From Clostridiales bacterium (GTDB lineage: Bacteria; Bacillota; Clostridia; Saccharofermentanales; Saccharofermentanaceae): DNA of 64,000 bases. Below are positions 51,548 through 61,235 of this stretch, piece by piece; position 1 is the stretch's first letter; the number at the start of each line of letters is the position of its first letter. Location: positions 118,399 to 182,398 of the forward strand of contig JAFXPN010000039.1 in NCBI GenBank assembly GCA_017527865.1, read 5' to 3'. A program made the translations under genes and the position numbers. The notes beneath the pieces are model-generated. The model did no database searches and was not told the DNA's origin. It was given only the letters and a program-made list of their open reading frames with translations.

Positions 51548-52792
51548 ATGCTGAATTTGTATATAGATCCCGGCACCGGGAGCATGCTTTTCTCTATACT
51601 GATCGGAATCATCGGTGTTGTTGTGTTCTTCCTGCGTACCGCACTGATAAAGATCAAGTTCCTGCTGTCGGGCGGCAAGAAGGTAAAGATTGATAAGAAC
51701 AAGCTGCCGATAGTCATATTCTCGGATAACAAGAGCTACTGGAATGTGTTCAGGCCCATATGTGAAGAATTCGAGAAGAGGGGACAGAAGGTCTGCTATT
51801 ATACCGCTTCCGAGCAGGATCCCGCGTTAAAGTGTTCAGATGATTATAAGCACGTGACTTTCGAGTTCATCGGAGAAGGGAACAGGGCATACTCCAAGCT
51901 CAATATGCTCAACGCATACATCGTCCTCTCCACCACGCCGGGTCTTAATGTGTATCAGTGGAAGCGCTCAAAGACGGTAAACTTCTATGTCCATATCCTT
52001 CATTCCATAGGACATGCGCTCTACAGGATGTTCGGAACGGATTATTATGATGCTCTGCTCCTTCCCGGGGAACCTCAGGCTGAGCAGTCCAGGGAACTGG
52101 AGAAACTCAGAGGTCTGCCTGCCAAGGATATAGAGATAGTAGGTATCACATATCTTGATGAACTTAAGAAAAGATATGACAGCCGCACTGTCACGGATGA
52201 GAAACATGATGTTCCCGTTGTTCTTCTTGCGCCCTCGTGGGGAGAGTCCGGGATCCTTACAAAGTACGGTGAGCCTTTTATCGAGGAGCTTATAAGCACA
52301 GGCTATCACATCGTTGTCAGGCCCCATCCCCAGTCTTTCACATCTGAAGCTGACATGTTGGATAAGCTGATGAAGAAATATCCGGACAATGATAAGTTCG
52401 AATGGAACAGGGACAATGACAACTTCGACATCCTGTCCCGGGCGGATATCATGATATCCGATTTCTCGGGCGTAATATTCGATTTTGCCTTTGTCTTTGA
52501 TAAGCCCGTAATGTATGCCAACGCGGGATTCTCGAAGGACCCTTATGATGCATGGTGGCTTTCTGATGACCCGTGGAATCTTAAGGCCCTGCCTAAGCTC
52601 GGCAAAGAGATATCAAGTGATTATAAGGGCAAACTGAAATCCATGATCGATGAATGCATTGATGATCCGAAGTACAGTCAGGCCCGCGCCGATATAAGAA
52701 AGACGGCATGGCAGAATATCGGAAATGCGGCACCCGCGACATGCGACTATCTGATTAAGAAGCTTAAAGAGCTTAAGGAGAGCGAAGGATAA
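51548..52792 (+). CDS. CDP-glycerol glycerophosphotransferase-family enzyme (TagB/TagF-like)
   Basis: A 414-residue protein. One N-terminal helix (about 12-32) is followed by a GT-B-like fold with 'VVLLAPSWGESGIL', 'HIVVRPHPQSF', 'DILSRADIMISDFSGVIFDFAF' (seen as the SDFSG acid motif) and 'FDKPVMYAN'. This family transfers glycerol- or ribitol-phosphate from CDP-activated donors. No separate glycerol-phosphate pathway is seen, but a CDP-AEP pathway lies immediately upstream, so this enzyme is a candidate AEP transferase (inference). The first of the two YidC-sulfatase genes starts two bases after it. Confidence 0.85.
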   Translation: MLNLYIDPGTGSMLFSILIGIIGVVVFFLRTALIKIKFLLSGGKKVKIDKNKLPIVIFSDNKSYWNVFRPICEEFEKRGQKVCYYTASEQDPALKCSDDYKHVTFEFIGEGNRAYSKLNMLNAYIVLSTTPGLNVYQWKRSKTVNFYVHILHSIGHALYRMFGTDYYDALLLPGEPQAEQSRELEKLRGLPAKDIEIVGITYLDELKKRYDSRTVTDEKHDVPVVLLAPSWGESGILTKYGEPFIEELISTGYHIVVRPHPQSFTSEADMLDKLMKKYPDNDKFEWNRDNDNFDILSRADIMISDFSGVIFDFAFVFDKPVMYANAGFSKDPYDAWWLSDDPWNLKALPKLGKEISSDYKGKLKSMIDECIDDPKYSQARADIRKTAWQNIGNAAPATCDYLIKKLKELKESEG

Positions 52793-52793
52793 G

Positions 52794-55571
52794 ATGTTGT
52801 CCGGTTTTTACACGCTGTTTATCTATCCGCTCGAGCTTCTGTTTGAAGTTGTCTTCACGATAGGAAACAGGATCGTAAACAGTCCCGGATGGGCGATCGT
52901 CCTGTTAAGCCTGCTCGTGAACTTCCTGGTGCTGCCGCTTTATAACAGGGCAGAGGCAGTCCAAAAGGAAGAGAATGAACTCGAGAAATCCATGGAAGGC
53001 GGAGTCTCCCGCATAAAATCAGCGTTCTCCGGTGATGAGCGCATGATGCTCCTGCAGGCATACTACAAAGAAAAGCATTATTCGCCTCTCTTTGTGCTTA
53101 AGAGCTCGGTCTCTCTGTTGTTGCAGATACCTTTCTTTGTGGCCGCCTATAATTTCCTTTCCGATCTTGATCTGATCAAGGGCTTTTCCTTCGGTCCGAT
53201 AAAGGATATGGGCGCGCCCGACGGGATGCTCGTCATAGGATCCGTTGCCGTTAATGTGCTGCCGGTGGCAATGACTTTGATCAACATTATTTCCGGATAC
53301 ATATATACAAGGGGGCTTCCGCTTCGGAACAAAGTTCAGATCTACGGCATCGCTATCGTATTCCTGGTGCTTCTGTATAATTCGCCGGCAGGCCTCGTAT
53401 TCTACTGGACTCTTAATAATGTATTCTCGCTCGTAAAGAACGTGTTCTACAAGTTTAAGGATCCGGGGTTTGTGCTGTCGGTCTTCGGGGCGGCTGCGGG
53501 GTTATTCCTTGCCGTTTATACAAACACGTTTTATCACACACCGTATATGTCAAGAAGACTGTTCCTTACCGGCATAGGTGTGGCGCTGATGATCCCGTTT
53601 ATCGTGCTCGCCGTAACGAGAAAACAAAACGGCAGCAAAAAAGGCGGGATCATCTCCTCTTATACAGTGAATGACAGGAATACATTCATAGTAAGCGGCG
53701 TGTTTATGGCGGTCCTTACCGGTCTTCTCATTCCGTCTGCAGTGATAAAGATATCCCCGAATGAATTCATGGATCTGATGAACCTTAAGAATCCCTGTAT
53801 CTATGTTCTTCATGCGTTCCTCATCGCATCGGGTTTCTTTATCGTATGGGGCGGCATCTTCTTCGCTCTTGCAAGCCGGAAGATCAGAGTCGTGATAAGC
53901 AGGATATGGCTCCTGATGTGTCCGTCCGCTCTCATCTCATATCTTTTCTTCGGGACCGATCTCGGGGATATATCCGTTAATCTTGTCTACTTCAGCCCGT
54001 TTGAGTTTTCTTTTGCGCAGAAGGTCCTCAACATGGGACTGATCTGCGCGGGGATCATAGTGTTTCTGTTCCTTGCCCGCAAGCTTCCGAAGCTTACTTC
54101 CGAACTTATACTGACGTTTGCCGTTGTGTCGGTGGTTATGAGCATTATCAATATCATTCCGATCAACTCGGCTTACAGGGAGAACTTAAAGAAAGTCCAG
54201 AGTGATTTCCCGACTTTCCGGCTTACGACGACGGGACAGAATGTAATGGTCATAATGCTGGACCGTGCTCCGGGTTTTATCATCCCGTATATCTTTGATG
54301 AACTGCCGTATCTGTATGATCAGTTTGACGGCTTTACTTATTATCCGAATACATTATCGTTCGGCAACAGGACCAAATTTGCTTCGGCTGCACTGTTCGG
54401 AGGGTATGACTATACTCCCGAAGCGATAAATGCAGATACGAGCAGGAATATCCGTCAGAAACAGAATGATGCGCTGTCTGTTATGCCGATCATCTTCCGC
54501 GATGACGGTTTTGAAGTAACCCTGCTCGATCCTCCTTTTGCCAATCATGATATCCCCGGTGACCTGAGCGTATTCACGGGACCTCTTTACGAGGGCATAT
54601 CGGCTTATCATACCAAGGGGATCATCGCCGATAATTATTACAAATTCGAGGAGTACCAGGAGAAGATATGGTTCCGTAATTTCTTCTGCTATTCGGTGTT
54701 TAAGACGGTTCCGCTTTTCGCGCAGGCCATGGTGTACAACGAAGGCAATTATAATCAGCCCGAGCAGTCTGTTGATTACGAGACGGACTTTACGATCCCC
54801 CAGTTCGGGTTCGGCGCTTCCTCGAGCGGCGGCGTGAGCAAGGATTTTATGGATGCATACGAGGCTTTGTCGAAGCTCAACGAGATCACGGTCATTAATG
54901 ACGATCCGACAGATACTTTCATGTATATCGATAATGACACCGCACATGATGCGATCCTTCTTCAGGCTCCCATGTATATCCCGTATCAGTATGTGGACAA
55001 TATCGCGTATGACGAGGAACACAGGGACAGGTTTGATGTTCCCGTCAACGGTTACTATCTTGATATGGATAATTATCCCAATATGAGGCATTATTCATCG
55101 AATGCGGCCGCGTATATTCAATTGGGAGCATATTTTGATTATATGAGGGAAAACGGAGTATGGGACAATACCAGGATCATCATCGTCTCCGATCACGGTA
55201 TCACCAGACCCGATGCAAACATGTTCGGAGGCGCCCTTAATATGGGCAGCATGTGTATTGATTCCTTTAATCCGATCCTCATGATAAAGGACTTCGCTTC
55301 CACGGGATTTACGACTGACGATTCGTTTATGACCAATGCGGATGTGCCTTCCCTTGCTTTGCAGGGGATAGTTGATGATCCCGTCAATCCGTTTACGGGG
55401 AACCCGATCACCATGGAAGGCGGGCACGATATGCCTCTTTATGTATTGGATTCCAACGACTGGTCAAGAGCGGGCGGAGATGCTTTAAGATTTGCGACCG
55501 ACCCGTGGTATGAGTTTAACGGAACGAATGTTATAGACAGGGATGCATGGGAGTATGACGGTATAAGATGA
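52794..55571 (+). CDS. YidC/Oxa1-like domain fused to membrane sulfatase-fold domain (copy 1)
   Basis: A 925-residue fusion. Residues of about 1-225 resemble the YidC/Oxa1 insertase core: 'FYTLFIYPLELLFE', 'LPLYNRAEAVQKEE', 'LLLQIPFFVAAYNFLSDL', and the hallmark 'SPAGLVFYWTLNNVFSL'. Residues of about 225-465 contain six or so further helices. Residues of about 480-925 are an extracytoplasmic alkaline-phosphatase/sulfatase-fold domain with candidate ligands D490 ('IMLDRAPG'), T527 ('NRTKFAS', nucleophile position) and D800-H801 ('IIVSDHG'). Such domains cleave or transfer phospho- or sulfo-groups. Ordinary YidC proteins are about 200-550 residues, so the fusion is exceptional. The next gene is a full paralogue with a four-base overlap. 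Confidence 0.85.
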   Translation: MLSGFYTLFIYPLELLFEVVFTIGNRIVNSPGWAIVLLSLLVNFLVLPLYNRAEAVQKEENELEKSMEGGVSRIKSAFSGDERMMLLQAYYKEKHYSPLFVLKSSVSLLLQIPFFVAAYNFLSDLDLIKGFSFGPIKDMGAPDGMLVIGSVAVNVLPVAMTLINIISGYIYTRGLPLRNKVQIYGIAIVFLVLLYNSPAGLVFYWTLNNVFSLVKNVFYKFKDPGFVLSVFGAAAGLFLAVYTNTFYHTPYMSRRLFLTGIGVALMIPFIVLAVTRKQNGSKKGGIISSYTVNDRNTFIVSGVFMAVLTGLLIPSAVIKISPNEFMDLMNLKNPCIYVLHAFLIASGFFIVWGGIFFALASRKIRVVISRIWLLMCPSALISYLFFGTDLGDISVNLVYFSPFEFSFAQKVLNMGLICAGIIVFLFLARKLPKLTSELILTFAVVSVVMSIINIIPINSAYRENLKKVQSDFPTFRLTTTGQNVMVIMLDRAPGFIIPYIFDELPYLYDQFDGFTYYPNTLSFGNRTKFASAALFGGYDYTPEAINADTSRNIRQKQNDALSVMPIIFRDDGFEVTLLDPPFANHDIPGDLSVFTGPLYEGISAYHTKGIIADNYYKFEEYQEKIWFRNFFCYSVFKTVPLFAQAMVYNEGNYNQPEQSVDYETDFTIPQFGFGASSSGGVSKDFMDAYEALSKLNEITVINDDPTDTFMYIDNDTAHDAILLQAPMYIPYQYVDNIAYDEEHRDRFDVPVNGYYLDMDNYPNMRHYSSNAAAYIQLGAYFDYMRENGVWDNTRIIIVSDHGITRPDANMFGGALNMGSMCIDSFNPILMIKDFASTGFTTDDSFMTNADVPSLALQGIVDDPVNPFTGNPITMEGGHDMPLYVLDSNDWSRAGGDALRFATDPWYEFNGTNVIDRDAWEYDGIR

Positions 55572-58201
55572 ACGCACTGTATACATTGTTCATTTACCCG
55601 CTCGAGCTTCTGTTTGAAGTTATCTTTGCGGTCGCAAACAGGATCGTGGACAATCCGGGACTTGCGATAATCGCATTGAGCCTTGCCGTTAATCTGCTCG
55701 TTCTGCCGCTGTACAAACGCGCTGATGAAGTTCAGAGGGAACAAAGGGACATCGAAGCTTCGCTTGCCCCCGGGATCGCTCACATCAGGAAGACGTTCAA
55801 AGGCGATGAGCGCATGATGATGTTAAGCACTTATTACGCTCAGAATGACTATTCCCCGCTCTATGTCCTCCGCGGCTCGGTATCGCTTCTTCTCCAGATA
55901 CCGTTCTTTATGGCTGCATACAGATTTCTGTCGAATCTTAAGATCCTTCAGGGAGTGTCATTCGGCCCCATAAAGGATCTCGGCTCTCCCGACGGCCTGC
56001 TGCTCATTGCAGGGATAAGCATAAATGTGCTTCCTGTCCTGATGACGCTCATCAACTTTATCTCGGGTTATATCTATACAAGGGGAATGCCTCTTAAATC
56101 CAAGATACAGCTGTACGCCGTTGCTCTCGTGTTCCTGGTGCTCCTTTACGATTCTCCTTCGGGACTGGCGTTCTACTGGACTTTGAACAACGTGTTCTCG
56201 ATGGTCAAGAATGCTGTCTACAGAGTTATAGAGATAAGAAAGAAGAGAAGGACAGCCCCTGCTGTTGTGAGGCCTGAGGCAAAATATACCGCGGCTGACC
56301 GGACTCTGTTTATCTTAAGCGGAATGTTCCTTACGGCGCTTATCGGTTTTCTTATCCCTTCCGCTGTCATCAGGTCGTCCCCCTCGGAATTCATCGATCT
56401 TACGAATGCCCGCTCTCCGAATGCTTATGTTATCCATTCAGGTCTGATCGCGGCAGGTTTTTTCCTCGTGTGGGGAGGAGTGTTCTTCGCGCTTGCGGGC
56501 AAGAGGGGAAAGCTGATAATAAGCCGCATCTGGTGGATGCTGTGCCCTGCCTGCGCAGTCACGTATCTTTTCTTCGGAACAAAGCTCGGCACGCTTTCCA
56601 AGAGTCTCACTTTCGAAAAGCAGTTTGACTACACTGCAGGAGTTAAGATCGTGAATATCCTGCTGGTGATCTCGGTTGCATACATATTCTTCTGCATTGC
56701 ATGGAAGGCTCCTAAGGCGGCGGAAACCGTGTCGCTCATACTTGTCCTGGTCTGTGCCGTCATGAGCGGCATCAATATGACTAAGGTAAGAGCGGAATAC
56801 ATGGAAGTGCGTGATAACGTGACCCTCGAGATGCCGTCGATCCCTCTGTCCCGGACGGGCAGCAATGTTATGGTCATTATGATAGACAGGGCGCCGGGGT
56901 TCCTTGTCCCCGTCATATTCGATGAGATCCCGGAACTCAAGACACAGTTTGACGGATTTACATTCTATCCCAATACCCTCTCTTTGGGTGCGCATACCAA
57001 GCATGCGGTCCCCGCTATGTTCGGAGGATACGATTACACCCCTTATGCCATATGCACCGATGAGAGCAGGACACTGCAACAGAAACACGATGAGGCTCTG
57101 TCGGTTATGCCGCTGCTGTTCAGGGACGAAGGATTCAAGGTGACGGTATGCGATCCTCCGTATGCCGGATATGCGACGCCGTTTGACCTTACGGTCTTTG
57201 ATGTGCCCGGGTATGAAGGTATAGATGTCTATGCAACGGAGACCAATGAGCTGGTTGTCGGATCCTTTTTCGCGGAGAACAGGGAGAGTCTGTTAAACAG
57301 AAATTTCTTCTGTTACGCGGTGCTTAAAGTCAGTCCCGTTATCATGCAGAATGCTCTGTACGACTACGGAAACTATAACAGGGCGGACAGGGGAGAAGGA
57401 GTCTATTCGACGCCTCAGTCCGGTTACGGCCCGTCACGTTCTTCCGGCGTTAATATGGAGTTTATGAATGCATACAGTGTTCTTAATATGCTTCCTTCTA
57501 TGACCGAGATCACGGAAGATTCCGGGACTTTCATGTATATAGACAACAATACCCCTCACAGTGCGATGCTGCTCTCGGAGCCTTCTTACGAGCCCGCACA
57601 GGATGTGGATAATACCGCATACGATACAGCGAATACCGCAAGGTTCGATGTATCAGTAAACGGCTATGCGCTTCAGACGGATTCATATGATCTCATGAGA
57701 CATTATGAGAGCAATGCCGCAGCTTATATAATGCTCGGAGAATACTTTGACTACTTAAGACAGGAAGGCGTCTGGGATAATACAAGGATAATAATCGCGG
57801 CAGATCACGGAACGATGAACTATGATGTGGCATTCTTCGGAAATGAGACCGCGATCGGCGATAACAGCGGCATGGAAGCATTCAATCCCGTGCTGATGGT
57901 CAAGGACTTCGGGTCTTCGGGATTTGTGACCAGTGAGGATCTCATGGTCAATGCAGATATCCCTTATATCGCCACACAGGGGATCATCGACAATGCGGTG
58001 AATCCTTTTACCGGAAATCCTCTGATAACGCATGAAGACTGCGGAATGCCGCTGTACATATTCGATTCGAATGATTCTAACGTCGGCGGAAATGCGTCTG
58101 ACGGTCCTTACGCGTTGAGATTTACGCCTGATGCATGGTACGGATTTGACGGTGAGCGGGTCTTCGATCCGGGATCATGGTTTGTCGCGGGGGTGGCCTG
58201 A
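55568..58201 (+). CDS. YidC/Oxa1-like domain fused to membrane sulfatase-fold domain (copy 2)
   Basis: An 877-residue paralogue of the preceding protein over its whole length. The YidC-like part shows 'LYTLFIYPLELLFEVIF', 'SLLLQIPFFMAAYRFLS' and 'SPSGLAFYWTLNNVFSM'. The sulfatase-fold part has D440 ('MIDRAPG'), T477 ('GAHTKHA') and D746-H747 ('IIAADHG'), so both copies keep the metal and nucleophile positions. The start codon overlaps the previous stop (ATGA) and its own stop overlaps the next gene by one base. Two intact copies in tandem argue for related but distinct substrates (inference). Confidence 0.85.
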   Translation: MNALYTLFIYPLELLFEVIFAVANRIVDNPGLAIIALSLAVNLLVLPLYKRADEVQREQRDIEASLAPGIAHIRKTFKGDERMMMLSTYYAQNDYSPLYVLRGSVSLLLQIPFFMAAYRFLSNLKILQGVSFGPIKDLGSPDGLLLIAGISINVLPVLMTLINFISGYIYTRGMPLKSKIQLYAVALVFLVLLYDSPSGLAFYWTLNNVFSMVKNAVYRVIEIRKKRRTAPAVVRPEAKYTAADRTLFILSGMFLTALIGFLIPSAVIRSSPSEFIDLTNARSPNAYVIHSGLIAAGFFLVWGGVFFALAGKRGKLIISRIWWMLCPACAVTYLFFGTKLGTLSKSLTFEKQFDYTAGVKIVNILLVISVAYIFFCIAWKAPKAAETVSLILVLVCAVMSGINMTKVRAEYMEVRDNVTLEMPSIPLSRTGSNVMVIMIDRAPGFLVPVIFDEIPELKTQFDGFTFYPNTLSLGAHTKHAVPAMFGGYDYTPYAICTDESRTLQQKHDEALSVMPLLFRDEGFKVTVCDPPYAGYATPFDLTVFDVPGYEGIDVYATETNELVVGSFFAENRESLLNRNFFCYAVLKVSPVIMQNALYDYGNYNRADRGEGVYSTPQSGYGPSRSSGVNMEFMNAYSVLNMLPSMTEITEDSGTFMYIDNNTPHSAMLLSEPSYEPAQDVDNTAYDTANTARFDVSVNGYALQTDSYDLMRHYESNAAAYIMLGEYFDYLRQEGVWDNTRIIIAADHGTMNYDVAFFGNETAIGDNSGMEAFNPVLMVKDFGSSGFVTSEDLMVNADIPYIATQGIIDNAVNPFTGNPLITHEDCGMPLYIFDSNDSNVGGNASDGPYALRFTPDAWYGFDGERVFDPGSWFVAGVA

Positions 58202-58929
58202 TGAGGTTTACGGTCATTGTTCCGGCATATAACGAGGCAAAGGTGATAAAGGAGAATCTCATCGCGATAAGAGATACTCTCGATGCCTTTACCCCCGATT
58301 TTGAGATACTGGCGGCGGACGACGGAAGCACCGACGATACGAAGGACAGGATACTCGAGGCTTCTGCGGAAGATCCGCGGATAAAGTATGCGGGATATGA
58401 TAAGAACAGGGGCAAGGGCGGCGCGGTAAAGCACGGTGTCGGTCTGGCGCAGGGCGATGTCATAGGATTCATAGATGCCGATCTCGATATAGCTCCCGAT
58501 CATCTCGTAAGATATCTCGTGCATATGGATGAGACCTCCTGCGATGTTGTTATCGGTTCCAAGATGCATAAGGATTCCGAACTCGATTACCCGCCTCTTA
58601 GAAGATTCGTATCGTGGGGTTATTACATGATCCTTAAGGTCTTGTTCGGAATGAAGATCAAGGATACACAGACCGGGATCAAGCTATACAGATCTTCTTA
58701 CATCAAGAAGATCGCTCCGCTTCTCCGCGTATCGGGATATGCCTTTGACATCGAGGTCCTGGCATTATGCGCGCATGAGGGGGCAAAGATCGATGAAATG
58801 CCTGTCAACATCGTTTTTAAGAGAGAGGCTTCTTTTGGTAGAATAAGATTCGGGGACATTATTAAGATGTTCTTTGATACAGTCGGAATCTGGTGGAATC
58901 TTAAGGTCAGGAGGAGCTACTTTAAGTGA
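58201..58929 (+). CDS. DPM1-like family 2 glycosyltransferase
   Basis: The ATG at 58201 overlaps the previous stop (TGATG); an in-frame start further upstream lies inside that gene. The 242-residue enzyme shows 'FTVIVPAYNEAKVIKENL', 'AADDGSTDDTKD', 'GFIDADLDIAPDHL' and 'IKDTQTGIKLYRSS', typical of polyprenyl-phosphate mannosyl/glucosyltransferases without the C-terminal membrane domain. It would make a lipid-phosphate sugar donor for outside enzymes. The following GDP-mannose pyrophosphorylase suggests mannose as the sugar. Confidence 0.88.
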   Translation: MRFTVIVPAYNEAKVIKENLIAIRDTLDAFTPDFEILAADDGSTDDTKDRILEASAEDPRIKYAGYDKNRGKGGAVKHGVGLAQGDVIGFIDADLDIAPDHLVRYLVHMDETSCDVVIGSKMHKDSELDYPPLRRFVSWGYYMILKVLFGMKIKDTQTGIKLYRSSYIKKIAPLLRVSGYAFDIEVLALCAHEGAKIDEMPVNIVFKREASFGRIRFGDIIKMFFDTVGIWWNLKVRRSYFK

Positions 58930-61235
58930 AATGTCTGATCCTCGCAGGCGGCGCGGGAGAGCGCTTATGGCCGTTATCCCGGCATAATTATCCCAAGCAG
59001 TTCATAGAGCTTACGAGCTTCCATTCGGTCTTTCAGGATACCATCGCCCGCAATATGCCGTACTGTGATGAATTCCTGATCGCATCGGGGTCTGAACACA
59101 AGGATATAATAGCCGATCAGCTCAAGGCTTTTCAGGGTCTTGCGGTGACACGCATATTTGAGGACGTTCCCAGAAGAACGACGGCATCGGTCGCGCTGAC
59201 GCTGATGACGCTTCCCCCCTCCGAATTCGTCCTCGTTGTTCCTTCGGATATTATGATCGACGCATCTTCCGGATACTCCGAGGTGATACTCGAAGCAAAG
59301 AGGAAAGCATCTTCCGGAAGCATCGTTGTTTTCGGCAAGGAGGAAGAGACGGTCAACAGCCGTTACGGATATATATGCGGAACGCCTGTCCGCTTCGTTG
59401 AAAAGCCCGGGGACGCTGATTCCGTTGAGAAGCCGTTTTACCGCAACCTCGGTATGATGCTTGTACGCGCGGGTGATTTCCTTAACGAACTCAAGAACAT
59501 ATCACCTGAGATATACGGTGCATGCGAAGAGGCTTTTGCCATGAGGACAACCGACGGCGGTGATCTGAGATTCACGAAGGAGGCGCTGGAGAGGATAGAG
59601 CGCGTATCTGTTGAACGTCTGGTCCTCGAGAATACGTCATCACTTGCAATGGTGAATGCCGATATCCCGTGGGAGGAACTGACATCACTCGAAGATCTCG
59701 AGAAATTCTCATACCGCAACAAAGGTCCTGCCGTCACGTTCAACAGCAACGGGACTTTTGTAGTCAACAAATCCGATTCGAGAGCAGTGGTCGTGAGCGG
59801 CGTGCATGATGCCGTTGTCGTAAATACCGATGATGCCGTTTTTGTAGGCGCTAAGGGAAGAAGCAGCGAGAGCGACCTTAAGAAGATATTAAGCTCGGGA
59901 TCGTCAGAGTCCGCGAAGATAGAGAGTTTTATCAACAGCGGCACCATTCAGTTCAGGCAGTGGGGTTATTATAAACAGCTGGAAAGGTCGGCCGATCACT
60001 ATGTAAGACACGTGTTCGTAGACCCGGGAAAGACCATATATGAACATTCGCACGAGATGAGAACGGAGAACTGGATAATCCTTAAGGGCAAGGCCAGGGT
60101 AACACTCGATTCGGTGACTTACGACTATGAAGACTGCGGAAACGTCGAAGTACTGCCGCAGGTCAAACATCAGATATCCAATACGGGTGAGAGCGTATTG
60201 GAATTCATAGATACTTCCTACGGTAAAGATATATTTACGGATGACAGACAGGCGCGTACCGCCGACGATATCGGCGAGATAGAACTCGGCGCCAAGACCG
60301 AGACGGTCCTTAAGCTCCAGCCTGCTCTCAAGGAATACCTTTGGGGAGGGACGAGGCTCAAGGAAGAATTCGGGATCGATTCCGACATGGAGAAGATCGC
60401 AGAGGCATGGCTTCTCTCGGCCCATCCCGACGGTCAGTCCCGTATCATGAACGGAAGACATAAAGGTATGTACCTCGGCACATATATCGATACGGTCGGA
60501 AAGCAGATACTCGGATGGAAATGCTCGTCACTGCGTGCGTTCCCTCTGCTCGTTAAGCTTATCGATGCCAAGGCCGACCTCTCCGTGCAGGTGCATCCCG
60601 GTGATGATTATGCTCTTGCGAACGAATCGTCGTACGGCAAGAATGAGATGTGGTATGTACTGGATTCAGCACCCGGAGCCGGTCTTTATGTCGGATTTAA
60701 AAAGGATGTCACGGCAGAGGAAGTGCGCTCGAAGATAGAGGACGGCACGATAACGGAACTTCTGAACTTTGTCCCCACGAAGAAGGGGGATGTATTCTTC
60801 ATCCCTGCGGGAACAGTCCATGCGATCGGCGCAGGCAATCTTATCTGTGAAGTACAGCAGTCGAGTAACTGCACATACAGGCTTTATGATTATGACCGTG
60901 TTGACAGATACGGCAACAAAAGACCTCTTCACCTCGATAAAGGCCTTGAGGTTATGAATCTGCGCAAATATGAGCCGCAGTCATTCGAAGACAGTGACAA
61001 TGTCATATGCAGGTGCAAGTACTTTGAAGTGCTCGTTTATGACGTGGACGGAAAGCTTACCGCAGCGGCAGATGACAGCAAGTTCGATGCTGCCGTTTGC
61101 CTCGAGGGTGAGGGTGCCGTCCGCTGTGCCGATACGTGCATGAAACTGTCTAAGGGAGAATCCGTTTTCCTTCCTGCTTCAAAGGATCCGATAGAGTTTA
61201 CGGGTCGGATGAAAGTGCTTGTCTGCCACGTTTGA
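58926..61235 (+). CDS. GDP-mannose pyrophosphorylase / cupin PMI / ManA-type PMI triple fusion
   Basis: A 769-residue protein. Residues of about 1-330 form a mannose-1-phosphate guanylyltransferase ('LILAGGAGERLWPLS', 'NYPKQF', 'RFVEKPGDADSVEK'). Residues of about 343-440 form the type II PMI cupin ('RQWGYYKQLE', 'IYEHSHEMRTENWIIL'). Residues of about 463-769 form a type I mannose-6-phosphate isomerase ('LKEYLWGGTRLKEEFG', 'VQVHPGDDYA', 'VLDSAPGAGLYVGF'). It thus joins two isomerase modules to the pyrophosphorylase and could take fructose-6-phosphate to GDP-mannose apart from the phosphomannomutase step. The start is a GTG overlapping the GT2 stop. Its 3' end overlaps the convergent MATE gene by 38 bases. 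Confidence 0.9.
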   Translation: MKCLILAGGAGERLWPLSRHNYPKQFIELTSFHSVFQDTIARNMPYCDEFLIASGSEHKDIIADQLKAFQGLAVTRIFEDVPRRTTASVALTLMTLPPSEFVLVVPSDIMIDASSGYSEVILEAKRKASSGSIVVFGKEEETVNSRYGYICGTPVRFVEKPGDADSVEKPFYRNLGMMLVRAGDFLNELKNISPEIYGACEEAFAMRTTDGGDLRFTKEALERIERVSVERLVLENTSSLAMVNADIPWEELTSLEDLEKFSYRNKGPAVTFNSNGTFVVNKSDSRAVVVSGVHDAVVVNTDDAVFVGAKGRSSESDLKKILSSGSSESAKIESFINSGTIQFRQWGYYKQLERSADHYVRHVFVDPGKTIYEHSHEMRTENWIILKGKARVTLDSVTYDYEDCGNVEVLPQVKHQISNTGESVLEFIDTSYGKDIFTDDRQARTADDIGEIELGAKTETVLKLQPALKEYLWGGTRLKEEFGIDSDMEKIAEAWLLSAHPDGQSRIMNGRHKGMYLGTYIDTVGKQILGWKCSSLRAFPLLVKLIDAKADLSVQVHPGDDYALANESSYGKNEMWYVLDSAPGAGLYVGFKKDVTAEEVRSKIEDGTITELLNFVPTKKGDVFFIPAGTVHAIGAGNLICEVQQSSNCTYRLYDYDRVDRYGNKRPLHLDKGLEVMNLRKYEPQSFEDSDNVICRCKYFEVLVYDVDGKLTAAADDSKFDAAVCLEGEGAVRCADTCMKLSKGESVFLPASKDPIEFTGRMKVLVCHV

